A program made the translations under genes and the position numbers. A stretch of 64,000 nt of DNA from JBGPEQ01 sp050180895. Its GTDB lineage: Bacteria > Pseudomonadota > Alphaproteobacteria > Dongiales > Dongiaceae. Every line of letters begins with the position of its first letter. Position 1 is the stretch's first letter. The stretch lies in the NCBI GenBank assembly GCA_050180895.1, contig JBFXDS010000002.1, positions 124,001 to 188,000 of the forward strand. Direction: 5' to 3'. The notes beneath the pieces are model-generated. The model had not been told where the DNA came from and did not search any database. It saw only the letters and a list, made by a program, of their open reading frames with translations. Positions 38,780 to 47,915 of this stretch are shown in pieces.

Positions 38780-39465
38780 TGACGAGCAACCGTCTCACGC
38801 CGCCGCGCGCGATACTGTTCGATTGGGACAACACGCTCGCGGACAATTGGTCGGCGATCCATGCGGCAATGAATGCGACGCTGATCGCCATGGGACAGCC
38901 GCCCTGGACGGAGGCGCAGTCGCGCCTTCGCATCAAGGCGTCGCTGCGCGAGAGCTTTCCATTGCTGTTCGGGGATCGCTGGCGGGATGCGGCCAAGGTC
39001 TATCGCGACGCCTTCGGACGGCAGCATCTCCGGCATCTGCGGGAGATGCCGGACGCCCGGGAAATGCTGGTCAAGCTGCAACAGCTTGGCCTCTACCTTG
39101 CGGTCGTGAGCAACAAGCACGGCCGCTACCTTCGGATCGAGGCCGCCCATCTCGGGTGGACCGGCTTCTTCGGTCAACTTGTGGGTGCTCAGGATACGGA
39201 GATGGACAAGCCGGCTGTGGCACCTGTCGAGATGGCCCTGGCCGGGAGCGGCCACGCCCGCGGAGCCCATGTCTGGTTCGTGGGGGACACCGACATCGAC
39301 ATGATCTGCGCGGTCAATGCCTTGTGCACACCGATTCTGCTGCGCAGCCACCCGCCTGAAGCCGGAGAGTTCGCCGTGGGATGCCCGGCACGCCATGTCG
39401 GGAACTGTTCGGAGTTGGCAGCATTGGTCCAGCAACTCCGAGTTTCCCACTGCCCGGAATTGTGA
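38776..39465 (+). CDS. HAD family hydrolase (phosphatase)
   Basis: This 229-residue protein has the haloacid-dehalogenase motifs: motif I LFDWDNTLADN with the nucleophile Asp about residue 15 and the acid Asp two positions on, motif II VVSNKHG around residue 113, the motif III lysine in DKPAVAPVEMAL, and motif IV WFVGDTDIDMICA. It is of the phosphoglycolate-phosphatase-like subgroup (C1 cap). It overlaps the restored stop of the aminotransferase by four bases, indicating co-translation and supporting a frame that once reached that stop. The substrate is unknown. Confidence 0.88.
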   Translation: MMTSNRLTPPRAILFDWDNTLADNWSAIHAAMNATLIAMGQPPWTEAQSRLRIKASLRESFPLLFGDRWRDAAKVYRDAFGRQHLRHLREMPDAREMLVKLQQLGLYLAVVSNKHGRYLRIEAAHLGWTGFFGQLVGAQDTEMDKPAVAPVEMALAGSGHARGAHVWFVGDTDIDMICAVNALCTPILLRSHPPEAGEFAVGCPARHVGNCSELAALVQQLRVSHCPEL

Positions 39466-39516
39466 TACCGATGACCGCTCGAGCCGATGTGATCTTGGCC
39501 GATCTCGCGATAGTAT

Positions 39517-39535
39517 GGGTCCATGGTCCGGACCC
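39517..39535 (+). other. Short hairpin in hfq leader
   Basis: GGGTCC (39517-39522) pairs with GGACCC (39530-39535) over a seven-base loop, about 45 bases upstream of the hfq start. It could be a minor attenuator or a structural leader element. There is no T-run after it. Confidence 0.3.
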
Positions 39536-39579
39536 CAACAAGATTGGTCCCCGATAACAGGCGAAAACAGGGGGAGCCT

Positions 39580-39831
39580 ATGGCTGGAGAAAAATCCCAA
39601 AACGTCCAGGACGTGTTCCTGAATCATATCCGCAAGAACAAGATGCCGGTGACGATCTTCCTTGTGAATGGCGTCAAGCTGCAGGGCATCGTGACTTGGT
39701 TCGACAATTTCTCGGTATTGCTTCGCCGCGACGCGCATTCCCAGCTCGTCTACAAACACGCGATATCGACCGTCATGCCGGCCGGCCCCGTGCAGCTCTT
39801 CGAAGGCACGAAGGAAGGAGACGAAGCCTGA
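39580..39831 (+). CDS. hfq: RNA chaperone Hfq
   Basis: This 83-residue Sm-like protein forms hexamers that pair small RNAs with mRNAs. Sm1 (VFLNHIRKNKMPVTIFLVNGVKLQGIVTWFDNFSVLL, recognised by NHIRKNK, LVNGVKLQG and FDNFSVLL) and Sm2 (YKHAISTVMP) are intact, including the proximal RNA-binding YKHAIS. The C-terminal tail is short, as in other alphaproteobacteria. The ATG at 39580 follows GGGGAG. In the family NtrBC-linked genes and hfq are adjacent, as seen here. Confidence 0.97.
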   Translation: MAGEKSQNVQDVFLNHIRKNKMPVTIFLVNGVKLQGIVTWFDNFSVLLRRDAHSQLVYKHAISTVMPAGPVQLFEGTKEGDEA

Positions 39832-39832
39832 G

Positions 39833-41170
39833 TTGAGTTTCACGCCCGCCCCCGGCGCTCCGCGCAACGGCGCTGCCGATTCGCCCGGTCGAGTCCTCGT
39901 CCTGACGCCGCAGCTTCGCGGCGCGGAGGAGAAGGGTCGGTCGGCGGAAGCCAGACTCGCCGAGGCCGTCGGTCTAGCCCGTGCCATCAATTTGATGGTG
40001 GCAGGAGGGGAGGTCGTGCGGCTGAGCCGATTTACGCCCGCAACCCTGATCGGCAGCGGTGCCGTCGCCCGGCTCGGTGAGCGCATCGCAGCGGAGAAGA
40101 TCGATCTCGTGGTCGTCGATGCCGCGTTGTCGCCAGTGCAGCAACGCAACCTGGAGCGGGCCTGGAAATGCAAGGTCATCGACCGCACCGGTTTGATTCT
40201 GGAGATCTTCGGGGAACGGGCGCGGACGCGTGAAGGCCAGCTGCAGGTTGAGCTGGCGGCGCTGACCTATCAGCGCAGCCGGCTGGTGCGCTCCTGGACC
40301 CACCTCGAGCGGCAGCGCGGCGGCTTCGGCTTCGTCGGCGGTCCCGGCGAATCGCAGTTGGAGATCGACCGCCGTCTGATCGGCGACCGCATCGTCCGCA
40401 TCAAGGCCGAGCTCGAGGACGTCAAGCGCACGCGTGGACTGCATCGCAAGGCACGCAAGCGGGTGCCCTATCCGGTGGTGGCGCTGGTGGGCTACACCAA
40501 TGCCGGCAAGTCGACTTTGTTCAATCGGCTGACGCGCGCGGGCGTGATGGCGAAGGATATTTTGTTCGCTACGCTCGATCCGACCATGCGCTTGGTCCGC
40601 CTGCCGTCCGGCAGGGATATCATCCTGTCGGATACCGTCGGTTTCATCTCCGATTTGCCGACCGATCTGATCGCTGCCTTCCGGGCCACGCTCGAGGAGG
40701 TACAGGAGGCCGATCTGCTGCTGCATGTCCGCGATATCTCCCATCCGGAAAGCGCGAGCCAGCGATCGGACGTGCATGCCGTCCTGGGCGATCTGGGACT
40801 CGAGGAAGCGGTCGAGCAGACGATGATCGAGGTTCTGAACAAGATGGACCTGCTGGACCCGGCGGCTCGGAGTCAGTTGCAGCATCAGGCCGGGCGGGAG
40901 GTGCGTGCGGTGCCGATATCGGCGACCACGGGCGAGGGCTGCGACGAGCTGCTGCGGATAATCGATCGGCGTCTGGCAGCCAGCCGCCAGGTCGTCGAGG
41001 TGCGACTGCGCCATCGCGATGGCGGCGTCATCGCCTGGCTCTATGACCACGGGGAGGTTCTCGGCCGACGGGACGATGCGGAGTTTTCGTATCTGCGCGT
41101 CAGCCTCGATCCGGCGGATGTCAGTCGCCTGCAGCGCCTGCGCGCCGACGCCGAACGGGCCGGCGGGTGA
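39833..41170 (+). CDS. hflX: Ribosome-associated GTPase HflX
   Basis: This 445-residue GTPase splits stalled ribosomes in its known family role. It starts with TTG one base after the hfq stop. The N-terminal HflX-specific domain ends in RGGFGFVGGPGESQLEIDRR (quoted as GGPGESQLE), followed by the GTPase domain: G1 GYTNAGKST, G2 region with LFATLDPTMR, G3 SDTVGFI and G4 NKMD. C-terminal residues match the ribosome-binding end. It is co-transcribed with hfq and overlaps the next gene by four bases (GTGA). Confidence 0.95.
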   Translation: MSFTPAPGAPRNGAADSPGRVLVLTPQLRGAEEKGRSAEARLAEAVGLARAINLMVAGGEVVRLSRFTPATLIGSGAVARLGERIAAEKIDLVVVDAALSPVQQRNLERAWKCKVIDRTGLILEIFGERARTREGQLQVELAALTYQRSRLVRSWTHLERQRGGFGFVGGPGESQLEIDRRLIGDRIVRIKAELEDVKRTRGLHRKARKRVPYPVVALVGYTNAGKSTLFNRLTRAGVMAKDILFATLDPTMRLVRLPSGRDIILSDTVGFISDLPTDLIAAFRATLEEVQEADLLLHVRDISHPESASQRSDVHAVLGDLGLEEAVEQTMIEVLNKMDLLDPAARSQLQHQAGREVRAVPISATTGEGCDELLRIIDRRLAASRQVVEVRLRHRDGGVIAWLYDHGEVLGRRDDAEFSYLRVSLDPADVSRLQRLRADAERAGG

Positions 41171-41982
41171 TCCCGCCGCCGGCAGACCGTGTCGCCGGGC
41201 TGATCGAGGAGGCTGCCGCGGCTGAAATTATGCCGCGGTTCAGGCGCCTCGCTGCCGGCGATGTTCGCCAGAAATCCCCGGGAGACTTGGTGACTGTCGC
41301 CGACGAAGCGGTCGAGGCCCGGCTGTCGCCGCTGCTGACGGCGCTGGTTCCCGGATCGATCGTCCTCGGCGAGGAAGCGGCGGCGGCCGATCCCAGCTTG
41401 CTCGATCATCTGTTCGGCGAGCGGCCGGTCTGGATCGTCGATCCGGTCGACGGTACCAGCAACTTTGCCGAAGGACGTCCGGCATTTTCGCTCATCGTCG
41501 CGCTCGTCCTCGCCGGTCGGATCGAGGCCGGCTGGATCCACGATCCCATAGCCGGCCGAATGGCGATGGCGGCGGCGGGCGAGGGAGCTTGGCTCGGCGG
41601 ACGGCGCCTGCAGGTGGCCACGGCGCCCGCGGATGTCGGCGCGATGGCGGGCGTGCTGCTCGCCGGCTTCTTCGGCAGCCGCGACCTCGGGCGCCGAGTC
41701 GAGATGCGCCGTGGGCGGGTCCGTGCTATGCGGTCGCTACGCAGCGCTGGCCTCGAATATCTTCGATTGGTCACGGGCGAGATGCATTTCTCGCTCTTCA
41801 CCAAGCTCATGCCCTGGGATCACGCGGCCGGCGTCCTGCTGCACAGGGAAGCGGGAGGCCACGCGGGTTACCTGGAAGGCGGGGCCTATGAGCCGGCGGC
41901 CATGACGCGGAGCGGCTTGTTGCTGGCACCCGATCCCGACAGTTGGCACCGCTTGCACGCGACGCTGCTTGGCCCAGAATAG
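41167..41982 (+). CDS. Inositol monophosphatase family protein
   Basis: This 271-residue member of the Mg-dependent IMPase/BPNT fold has the metal-binding GEEAAAADP (about residue 62), the signature DPVDGTSNFAEGRPAF around residue 95, and the C-terminal PWDHAAGVLLHREAGGHAG. It starts at a GTG that overlaps the hflX stop. The family includes inositol-1-phosphatase and 3'(2'),5'-bisphosphate nucleotidase, and the sequence alone does not decide the substrate. A second family member is encoded at 48053-48829. Confidence 0.85.
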   Translation: MIPPPADRVAGLIEEAAAAEIMPRFRRLAAGDVRQKSPGDLVTVADEAVEARLSPLLTALVPGSIVLGEEAAAADPSLLDHLFGERPVWIVDPVDGTSNFAEGRPAFSLIVALVLAGRIEAGWIHDPIAGRMAMAAAGEGAWLGGRRLQVATAPADVGAMAGVLLAGFFGSRDLGRRVEMRRGRVRAMRSLRSAGLEYLRLVTGEMHFSLFTKLMPWDHAAGVLLHREAGGHAGYLEGGAYEPAAMTRSGLLLAPDPDSWHRLHATLLGPE

Positions 41983-42071
41983 AGTCGACCCGGCACATTG
42001 CCGGGCCCCGGCGCGGCGATTAGGATGCCGCCGCGCATCGGAACAGGTTGCATCACGACATAGGGACAGAC

Positions 42072-42953
42072 ATGGCGGACAAGCAACAAAAGGTGGCATT
42101 CATCGGTCTCGGGGTCATGGGCTTTCCCATGGCCGGGCATCTGACGAGAGCAGGACATGACGTCACCGTCTACAATCGGACGACTCGTCGCGCCGACGAG
42201 TGGGTGCAGAAATTCAAGGGTCGGCGCGCCGACACGCCGGCCGCTGCGGCCAGCGGCGCGGCCGTCGTGTTCATATGCGTCGGCAACGATGACGATCTCC
42301 GCTCCGTCGTCTATGGCGACAGGGGAGCGCTCGCCGGGATGAGTGGCGACGCGGTCCTGGTCGATCACACGACGGCCTCCGCCGAGGTCGCTCGCGAGGT
42401 CTCAGCGGCCGCAAGCGAGCGTAAGATCGAGTTCCTGGACGCGCCGGTTTCGGGCGGTCAGGCGGGGGCGGAGAACGGCAAGTTGACGGTCATGGTCGGC
42501 GGCGGCCAGGCGGCGTTCGATCGCGCCAAACCCGTCATCGACGCCTATGCCCGGGCCTGTGTCCTGATGGGCCCCGTGGGGTCCGGTCAGTTGGCGAAGA
42601 TGGTCAACCAGATCTGCATTGCCGGGCTGCTGCAGGGGCTATCCGAGGGCATGAATTTCGCCAGGAAGGCCGGCCTGGATTGCGCCAAGCTGGTCGAAGT
42701 GATCTCCAAAGGTGCGGCGCAATCCTGGCAGATGGAGAACCGGGCTCTGACGATGGTAGACGGCAAATTCGATTTCGGCTTCGCCGTCGACTGGATGCGC
42801 AAGGATCTGGGTATCTGTCTGGCCGAATCGAAGCGCAACAAGGCGCGGCTGCCGGTGACGGCACTGGTCGATCAGTTCTACGCCCAGGTGCAGGCCCGCG
42901 GCGGGAGTCGCTGGGACACCTCGAGCCTCATCCATCTGCTGGCCAACGACTGA
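42072..42953 (+). CDS. NAD(P)-dependent beta-hydroxyacid dehydrogenase (HIBADH-like)
   Basis: This 293-residue enzyme has the N-terminal dinucleotide fold GLGVMGFPMAGHL at residues 12-24, the substrate-binding DAPVSGGQAGAENGKL, the catalytic Lys in GSGQLAKMVNQI, and the HIBADH-type end segment with KDLGICLAES. Likely substrates are 3-hydroxyisobutyrate, tartronate semialdehyde or similar short hydroxy acids, but this cannot be settled here. The ATG at 42072 follows GGGACAGAC. It stands alone with a hairpin right after the stop. Confidence 0.85.
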   Translation: MADKQQKVAFIGLGVMGFPMAGHLTRAGHDVTVYNRTTRRADEWVQKFKGRRADTPAAAASGAAVVFICVGNDDDLRSVVYGDRGALAGMSGDAVLVDHTTASAEVAREVSAAASERKIEFLDAPVSGGQAGAENGKLTVMVGGGQAAFDRAKPVIDAYARACVLMGPVGSGQLAKMVNQICIAGLLQGLSEGMNFARKAGLDCAKLVEVISKGAAQSWQMENRALTMVDGKFDFGFAVDWMRKDLGICLAESKRNKARLPVTALVDQFYAQVQARGGSRWDTSSLIHLLAND

Positions 42954-42959
42954 TATCAG

Positions 42960-42982
42960 GTCGACTGCGGCCGCCAGTCGAC
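42960..42982 (+). terminator. Hairpin after the HIBADH-like gene
   Basis: A perfect 8-base stem GTCGACTG (42960-42967) / CAGTCGAC (42975-42982) with a 7-base loop starts seven bases after the stop codon. It has the position of a terminator but no T-run. The rest of the 290-base gap to 43244 shows no gene. Confidence 0.45.
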
Positions 42983-43243
42983 GTCGGTACGACAGCCATT
43001 CCGCTTGCCCCGAGTTGTGGCGGCGTCGAAGCAAGCGGCGGATTTCAGCCGCTCGCCGAGCGGTACTGCTTGCAATTTCCTACGATGCAGCGCTCAGGTC
43101 GGCGAGGTCGTCGCTGAAATGTTACCAATACATATCATTTTTGTTGCACTCGATAGGATCGGTATGGATCATTCCCGACAGGCGCCGGCCGGAGCATAGC
43201 TATCGGCAAGAATCGAGCGCAGATGCAGAGAAGGGAGGCCACC

Positions 43244-44284
43244 GTGAGATCAAGCTGGAACCGTATCGCCCTGTTCGCCGCTGCTGCCGTGACAGGCGTC
43301 GCCTTCGCGAGTTCGCCGTCACGCGCCGATGGCGACCTCACCCTCTATTGCAGCCCGCAGATCGAGTGGTGCGAGGCGATGATCACGGCCTTCCAGAAGG
43401 AGACCGGCATCACCGTGGCGATGACCCGCAAGAGCTCGGGCGAGACCTATGCGCAGGTGAAGGCCGAGGCCTCCAATCCGAAGGGCGACGTGTGGTGGGG
43501 CGGGACCGGCGACCCGCATCTGCAGGCGGCCGAAGAGGGGCTGACGGAGGAATACAAGTCGCCGATGCTGGCGGAGCTGCATGACTGGGCGACCAAGCAG
43601 GCGGAGCAGTCCGGCTACAAGACGGTGGGCATTTATGCCGGCGCGCTCGGCTTCGGCTACAACACCGAGATCCTGGCCCAGAAGGGGCTGCCCGAGCCGA
43701 AATGCTGGGCCGACCTGATCAAGCCGGAGTTCAAGGGCGAGATCCAGATCGCCAACCCGAACTCGTCGGGCACCGCCTACACGGCGCTCGCGACCTTCGT
43801 GCAGATGTGGGGCGAGGACAAGGCGTTCGAATACCTGAAGGCGCTCAACCAGAACGTGAACCAGTACACGAAATCCGGCTCGGCACCGATCAAGGCGGCG
43901 GCCCTGGGCGAGACGACCGTCGGCATCACCTTCCTGCACGACGTGGTGACGCAGATCGTTTCCGGCGCGCCGATCAAGGCGGTCTCACCCTGCGAGGGCA
44001 CGGGCTACGAGATCGGCTCGATGAGCATCATCAAGGGCGCGCGCAACATGGACAACGCCAAGAAGTGGTACGACTGGGCGCTGACGCCCGCGGCGCAAGG
44101 CCTGGCCGTGCAGGCGCAGGCCTACCAGGTGCCGTCGAACAAGAGCTCGCCGGTGCCGCCGGAAGCGCCCGACTTCAGCGAGATCAAGCTGATCGACTAT
44201 GATTTCGCGAAGTACGGCTCCTCGGACGAGCGCACCCGCCTGCTCGCCAAGTGGGACGCCGAGGTCGGCGCGCAAGCGCAGTAG
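43244..44284 (+). CDS. Fe(III)/AfuA-type ABC transporter substrate-binding protein
   Basis: About 346 residues from a GTG preceded by GGGAGG; a longer start at 43223 is possible. A signal peptide (LFAAAAVTGVAFASSPSRA, cut near residue 30) precedes a periplasmic binding protein with DLTLYCSPQIEWCEAMITAFQKETGI, and the hinge segment WWGGTGDPHLQAAEEGL. The family contains Fe3+-binding FbpA/AfuA proteins and aminoethylphosphonate-binding relatives. No paired C-terminal tyrosines typical of FbpA are certain, so the ligand is not settled. It is followed by a permease and an ATPase gene of the same system, with two hairpin repeats between. Confidence 0.88.
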   Translation: MRSSWNRIALFAAAAVTGVAFASSPSRADGDLTLYCSPQIEWCEAMITAFQKETGITVAMTRKSSGETYAQVKAEASNPKGDVWWGGTGDPHLQAAEEGLTEEYKSPMLAELHDWATKQAEQSGYKTVGIYAGALGFGYNTEILAQKGLPEPKCWADLIKPEFKGEIQIANPNSSGTAYTALATFVQMWGEDKAFEYLKALNQNVNQYTKSGSAPIKAAALGETTVGITFLHDVVTQIVSGAPIKAVSPCEGTGYEIGSMSIIKGARNMDNAKKWYDWALTPAAQGLAVQAQAYQVPSNKSSPVPPEAPDFSEIKLIDYDFAKYGSSDERTRLLAKWDAEVGAQAQ

Positions 44285-44356
44285 TAGACGTCAACGCATG
44301 CTCGTTCGTCTGGACCGCGGGGCACCGAGGTCCGCAGGAACCGACGCATGACCGCA

Positions 44357-44412
44357 GGTGAGCGCGGATGGGTGCTCGTCTCAGAAGGCGGGAGACGCCA
44401 TCCGCGTTCATC
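44357..44412. repeat. Second hairpin repeat between binding protein and permease
   Basis: GGTGAGCGCGGATGG (44357-44371) pairs with 44398-44412 with two G-T positions, and inside it CGTCTC (44377-44382) pairs with GAGACG (44392-44397). The pattern resembles another class of dispersed palindromes in GC-rich proteobacteria. Only one copy is in this window. Confidence 0.5.
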
Positions 44413-44488
44413 CGAGGATACCCGTTGTCGCGGAACGCGGTCCTCTGCCCGCAGCGGTATGCGCAGATGGCGGATTGCATAGCTGACG

Positions 44489-44571
44489 TGCGTCCTTCGA
44501 CAAGCTCAGGATGAGGGGAAGTCTTGGTGGCACAAAGAAAATCCCTCATCCTGAGCTTGTCGAAGGACGCA
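44489..44571. repeat. Dispersed hairpin repeat, copy 2
   Basis: Perfect 29-base arms at 44489-44517 and 44543-44571 flank a 25-base spacer. The core TCCTTCGACAAGCTCAGGA is identical to copy 1 (3178-3259), in the same orientation. It lies 33 bases upstream of the permease ATG inside the operon. Confidence 0.9.
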
Positions 44572-44603
44572 GATTGCCGCTCCCAATCTCCTGCGACCCG
44601 TTG

Positions 44604-46805
44604 ATGCGATCGAACCGCACGATCGCGCTGTGGTGCGGCGTCGGCGGTGTCGGGCTCGTCCTGCTGCCGTGGTACGGGATCGACGGCGGGTTCTGGCGGT
44701 TCAGCTGGCTGGCCGACTATCCGGATGCCGAGACGGCGCCGGCGATCCTGCAGATCTTCGGCCATGGCCGCCTCTGGCTGCTGCCGCTGGCGCTCGCCTT
44801 GCTGGCGCCCTTGCTGGTCATCCGGCGGCCGAAGTCCGACCCGGCGACGGCGCGGCTGCTGATCGTCGCCGGCGCGACGGGATTGGGCTGGATGGCGGTG
44901 CAGGGCTTCGCCATCGGCCTCCAGGGCTGGTCCTGGGCGGGGCTGGAGGCGCTGTTCGGCCCGGTGGATCGTCAGGTGGCTATGGGCTACGGCGCCGCAG
45001 CGGCTGGCACCGCCCTCCTGTTCCTGCTGACGACCGGCCTCGCCTATCGCGGCCTGTTGAGTCGCGATCCGTTCGTCACCGGCTGCATCGGGCTGGTGGG
45101 GGCGCTGGTCGGGTTGTTCGTGTTCTTCCCGGTGCTGCGGGTGCTGACCAGCGCCGTTCAGGACAATGCCGGCGTCTTCGCGCCCGGCCTGTTCCTCGAC
45201 AAGCTGCTGGCGCCCAGCATCTGGCGCGTCGGCTGCTTCACCGGTCAAGGATCCTGCGGCACGGCCTGGAACTCGCTGCTGCTGGCGGTGGCGGTCGGCC
45301 TCGGCTCGACCCTGCTCGGCCTCGCCTTCGCGCTGGTGGTGACGCGTACCGGCTTCCGCGCCAAGCGGCTTCTGCGCATCCTCACGGTGCTGCCGATCAT
45401 CACGCCGCCCTTCGTCATCGGCCTCGCGGTGATCCTGCTGTTCGGCCGTTCGGGCGCGGTGACGGGCTTTTTCGACTGGGCCTTCGGGATTCCGCCCTCG
45501 CGCTGGATCTACGGCTTTTACGGGGTGTTCCTCGCCCAGCTCCTGGCCTTTACGCCGATCGCCTTCCTCGTGCTCATCGGCGTCGTCGAGGGCGTGAGCC
45601 CCTCGCTCGAGGAGGCGGCGCAGACGCTGCGGGCCGGCGCCTGGCGCACCTTCGTCACGGTCTCGCTGCCGCTGATGCGGCCGGGGCTGGCCAACGCCTT
45701 CCTGCTCTGCTTCACCGAGAGCCTGGCCGATTTCGGCAACCCGATGGTGCTCGGCGGCAATTTCGACGTGCTGTCGACAGCGATCTTCTTCGCCATCGTC
45801 GGCGCCGCGCACGATCAGGGCCGCGCCGCCGTGCTGGCGCTGGTACTGCTGGCGATGACGCTCGCGGCCTTCTATGCGCAGCACCACTGGCTCGGCCGCA
45901 AGTCTTATGCGACGGTGACGGGCAAGGGCGATTCCGGCGTGCACCTGCCGCTGCCGCGGCGGCTGCGCTGGCTGACCTTCGGCGCCGTGCTGCCCTGGGC
46001 GGCGCTGACCGTGGTCATCTACGTCATGATCCTGTTCGGCGGCTTCGTCGATGCCTTCGGCCGCAACTACGACCTCACGCTGCGCCACTATATCGCCGCC
46101 TTCTCCATCGATATCGGGCAGCACGGGCTGGTGTGGAGCGGCGCCGCCTGGAATTCCTTCTGGACGACGCTCCAGGTCTCGGCCCTGTCGGCGCCGCTGA
46201 CGGCGGCCCTCGGGCTGGCCACCGCCTACCTGCTGGCGCGGCAGCGCTTCCCCGGGCACCGCGCCTTCGAGTTCGGCACCATGCTGAGCTTCGCCATCCC
46301 CGGCACGGTGATCGGCATCAGTTATATCCTCGCCTTCAACACGCCGCCGATCGAGCTGACGGGCACCGGCATCATCCTCGTCATCTGCTTCGTCTTCCGC
46401 AACATGCCCGTCGGCATCCGCGCCGGCATCGCCGCCATGGCGCAGATCGACAAGAGTTTGGACGAGGCGTCGCTGATGCTGCGCTCCAGCAGCTTCGCCA
46501 CGGTACGGCGCGTCATCCTGCCGCTGCTGCGGCCGGCGATCGTGGCGGCGCTGGTGTTCAGCTTCGTGCGGGCGATGACGGCGATCAGCGCGGTGATCTT
46601 CCTGGTGAGCGCCAACTACGACATGGCCACGTCCTACATCATCGGCCGCGTCGAGAACGGCGACTACGGCTTGGCCATCGCCTATTCGTCGGCGCTCATC
46701 GTCGTGATGGTGGCGGCGGTCCTGCTGATCCAGCTCGTCGTGGGCCAGCGCCGGCTCGGCCGTCGCGGCTATGGCGAGGCGATGCCGATGGCGGGGGCCG
46801 CCTGA
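44604..46805 (+). CDS. Fe(III)/AfuB-type ABC transporter permease (double domain)
   Basis: This 733-residue membrane protein has about sixteen membrane segments and two copies of the binding-protein-dependent permease domain, one around residues 215-430 and one around 515-730. Each holds an EAA loop: EEAAQTLRAGAWRTFVTVSLPLMRPGL and DEASLMLRSSSFATVRRVILPLLRPAI (quoted as EEAAQTLRAG and DEASLMLRSS). The fused double-permease form is typical of the FbpB/AfuB family. The ATG at 44604 is chosen because the upstream open frame lies within the repeat. It ends one base before the ATPase gene. Confidence 0.93.
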   Translation: MRSNRTIALWCGVGGVGLVLLPWYGIDGGFWRFSWLADYPDAETAPAILQIFGHGRLWLLPLALALLAPLLVIRRPKSDPATARLLIVAGATGLGWMAVQGFAIGLQGWSWAGLEALFGPVDRQVAMGYGAAAAGTALLFLLTTGLAYRGLLSRDPFVTGCIGLVGALVGLFVFFPVLRVLTSAVQDNAGVFAPGLFLDKLLAPSIWRVGCFTGQGSCGTAWNSLLLAVAVGLGSTLLGLAFALVVTRTGFRAKRLLRILTVLPIITPPFVIGLAVILLFGRSGAVTGFFDWAFGIPPSRWIYGFYGVFLAQLLAFTPIAFLVLIGVVEGVSPSLEEAAQTLRAGAWRTFVTVSLPLMRPGLANAFLLCFTESLADFGNPMVLGGNFDVLSTAIFFAIVGAAHDQGRAAVLALVLLAMTLAAFYAQHHWLGRKSYATVTGKGDSGVHLPLPRRLRWLTFGAVLPWAALTVVIYVMILFGGFVDAFGRNYDLTLRHYIAAFSIDIGQHGLVWSGAAWNSFWTTLQVSALSAPLTAALGLATAYLLARQRFPGHRAFEFGTMLSFAIPGTVIGISYILAFNTPPIELTGTGIILVICFVFRNMPVGIRAGIAAMAQIDKSLDEASLMLRSSSFATVRRVILPLLRPAIVAALVFSFVRAMTAISAVIFLVSANYDMATSYIIGRVENGDYGLAIAYSSALIVVMVAAVLLIQLVVGQRRLGRRGYGEAMPMAGAA

Positions 46806-46806
46806 C

Positions 46807-47871
46807 ATGGCCGCCGCGCCCGCCTCGGTGGAGTTCCGCCGCGTCACCAAGCGGTTCGGGCCGGTAGTCGCGGTGAACGACGTGTCGTTCGTCGTCGAGC
46901 CGGGGACGCTGGTGACGCTGTTGGGGCCGTCGGGCTGCGGCAAGACGACGACGCTGCGGCTCATCGCCGGGCTGGAGATGGCGAGCGAGGGCCAGGTGCT
47001 GATCGGCGGGCGCGACGTGACGCTGCTGCCGGCCACGGAGCGCGACGTCAGCATGGTGTTCCAGTCCTACGCGCTGTTCCCGCACATGACCGTGCTGGAG
47101 AACTGCGCCTACGGCCTGCTGGCGCTCGGCCGCGGCAAGCGCCAGGCGCACGAGGTCGCGCGCGCGAAGCTGGCGCAGGTGGGGCTGCGGGGCTTCGACG
47201 ACCGGCTGCCGAGCGAGCTCTCCGGCGGCCAGCAGCAGCGCGTCGCCGTCGCCCGGGCGCTGGTGCTCGAGCCGCAGGTGCTACTGTTCGACGAGCCGCT
47301 CTCCAACCTCGACGCCAAGCTGCGGCGGCGGGTGCGCGAGGAGATCCGCGAGCTGCAGCAGAGCCTGACGCTCACGGTGGTCTACGTGACGCACGACCAG
47401 CAGGAGGCCCTGGCCGTCTCCGACAAGGTGATCGTCATGGACAACGCGGTGATCGCGCAGGAAGGCGCGCCGCGCGACCTCTACGAGCGGCCGGCCAGCC
47501 TGTTCGTGGCGGGATTCATCGGCGAGGCGAACCTGGTGACGGGGCGGCTGCGCCGGAACGGCGACACGACGGCCGTGGTCAGCCTGGGGCCGCTGGAAAT
47601 CGAAATGCCGCATCGCGGCGTTGCCGACGGCGAGGTGACGGTCGCCATCCGCCCGGAGTCGCTGCGGATCGCGACATCGCCATCGGCCGACAGGCATCTG
47701 CCGGGAACGGTGCGCAAGGCCGCCTATCTCGGCGAGCGCATGGAATACACGGTGGACACCGCGATCGGCGCGCTGTTCGTGGTGGACGGCGCGGTGACGG
47801 AACCGGTCGCCGCCGGCGCGCCGGTCTATCTCACGCTGGCCCGCCACGGCATCGCCATCGTTCCGGGATAA
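46807..47871 (+). CDS. ABC transporter ATP-binding protein (FbpC/PotA type)
   Basis: This 354-residue ATPase has Walker A GPSGCGKTT near residue 40, the Q-loop VFQSYALFPHMTV, the signature LSGGQQQRVAVARAL, Walker B LLFDEPLSNLD and the switch histidine in VYVTHDQQEA. The C-terminal part is a TOBE regulatory domain (VTVAIRPESLRI). It energises the permease encoded just upstream, with an overlap-free two-base spacing. The family drives iron, polyamine and phosphonate importers, and the ligand is set by the binding protein. Confidence 0.94.
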   Translation: MAAAPASVEFRRVTKRFGPVVAVNDVSFVVEPGTLVTLLGPSGCGKTTTLRLIAGLEMASEGQVLIGGRDVTLLPATERDVSMVFQSYALFPHMTVLENCAYGLLALGRGKRQAHEVARAKLAQVGLRGFDDRLPSELSGGQQQRVAVARALVLEPQVLLFDEPLSNLDAKLRRRVREEIRELQQSLTLTVVYVTHDQQEALAVSDKVIVMDNAVIAQEGAPRDLYERPASLFVAGFIGEANLVTGRLRRNGDTTAVVSLGPLEIEMPHRGVADGEVTVAIRPESLRIATSPSADRHLPGTVRKAAYLGERMEYTVDTAIGALFVVDGAVTEPVAAGAPVYLTLARHGIAIVPG

Positions 47872-47915
47872 GCGAGCGGCGGCTGCCGCGGCCTTGGACG
47901 CCGTATAGCGATGCT

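Larger units (their letters stand above)
44285..44603. other. Intergenic region with two hairpin repeats
   Basis: This 319-base gap between the binding-protein gene and its permease contains no gene. It holds a hairpin at 44357-44412 and the dispersed repeat copy 2 at 44489-44571. Both would be transcribed within the ABC operon, so one can expect them to lower or stabilise parts of the message. Confidence 0.6.

Noticed and set aside
44489..44603. Upstream extension of the permease reading frame into the repeat
   Set aside because: The extra residues come from the hairpin repeat itself. Similar peptides arise from all copies of the element and are not protein.
44184..47054. Long minus-strand open frame across the ABC transporter genes
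   Set aside because: It is antisense to a permease and an ATPase with clear motifs, and its translation is low in complexity (Arg/Gln/His-rich).
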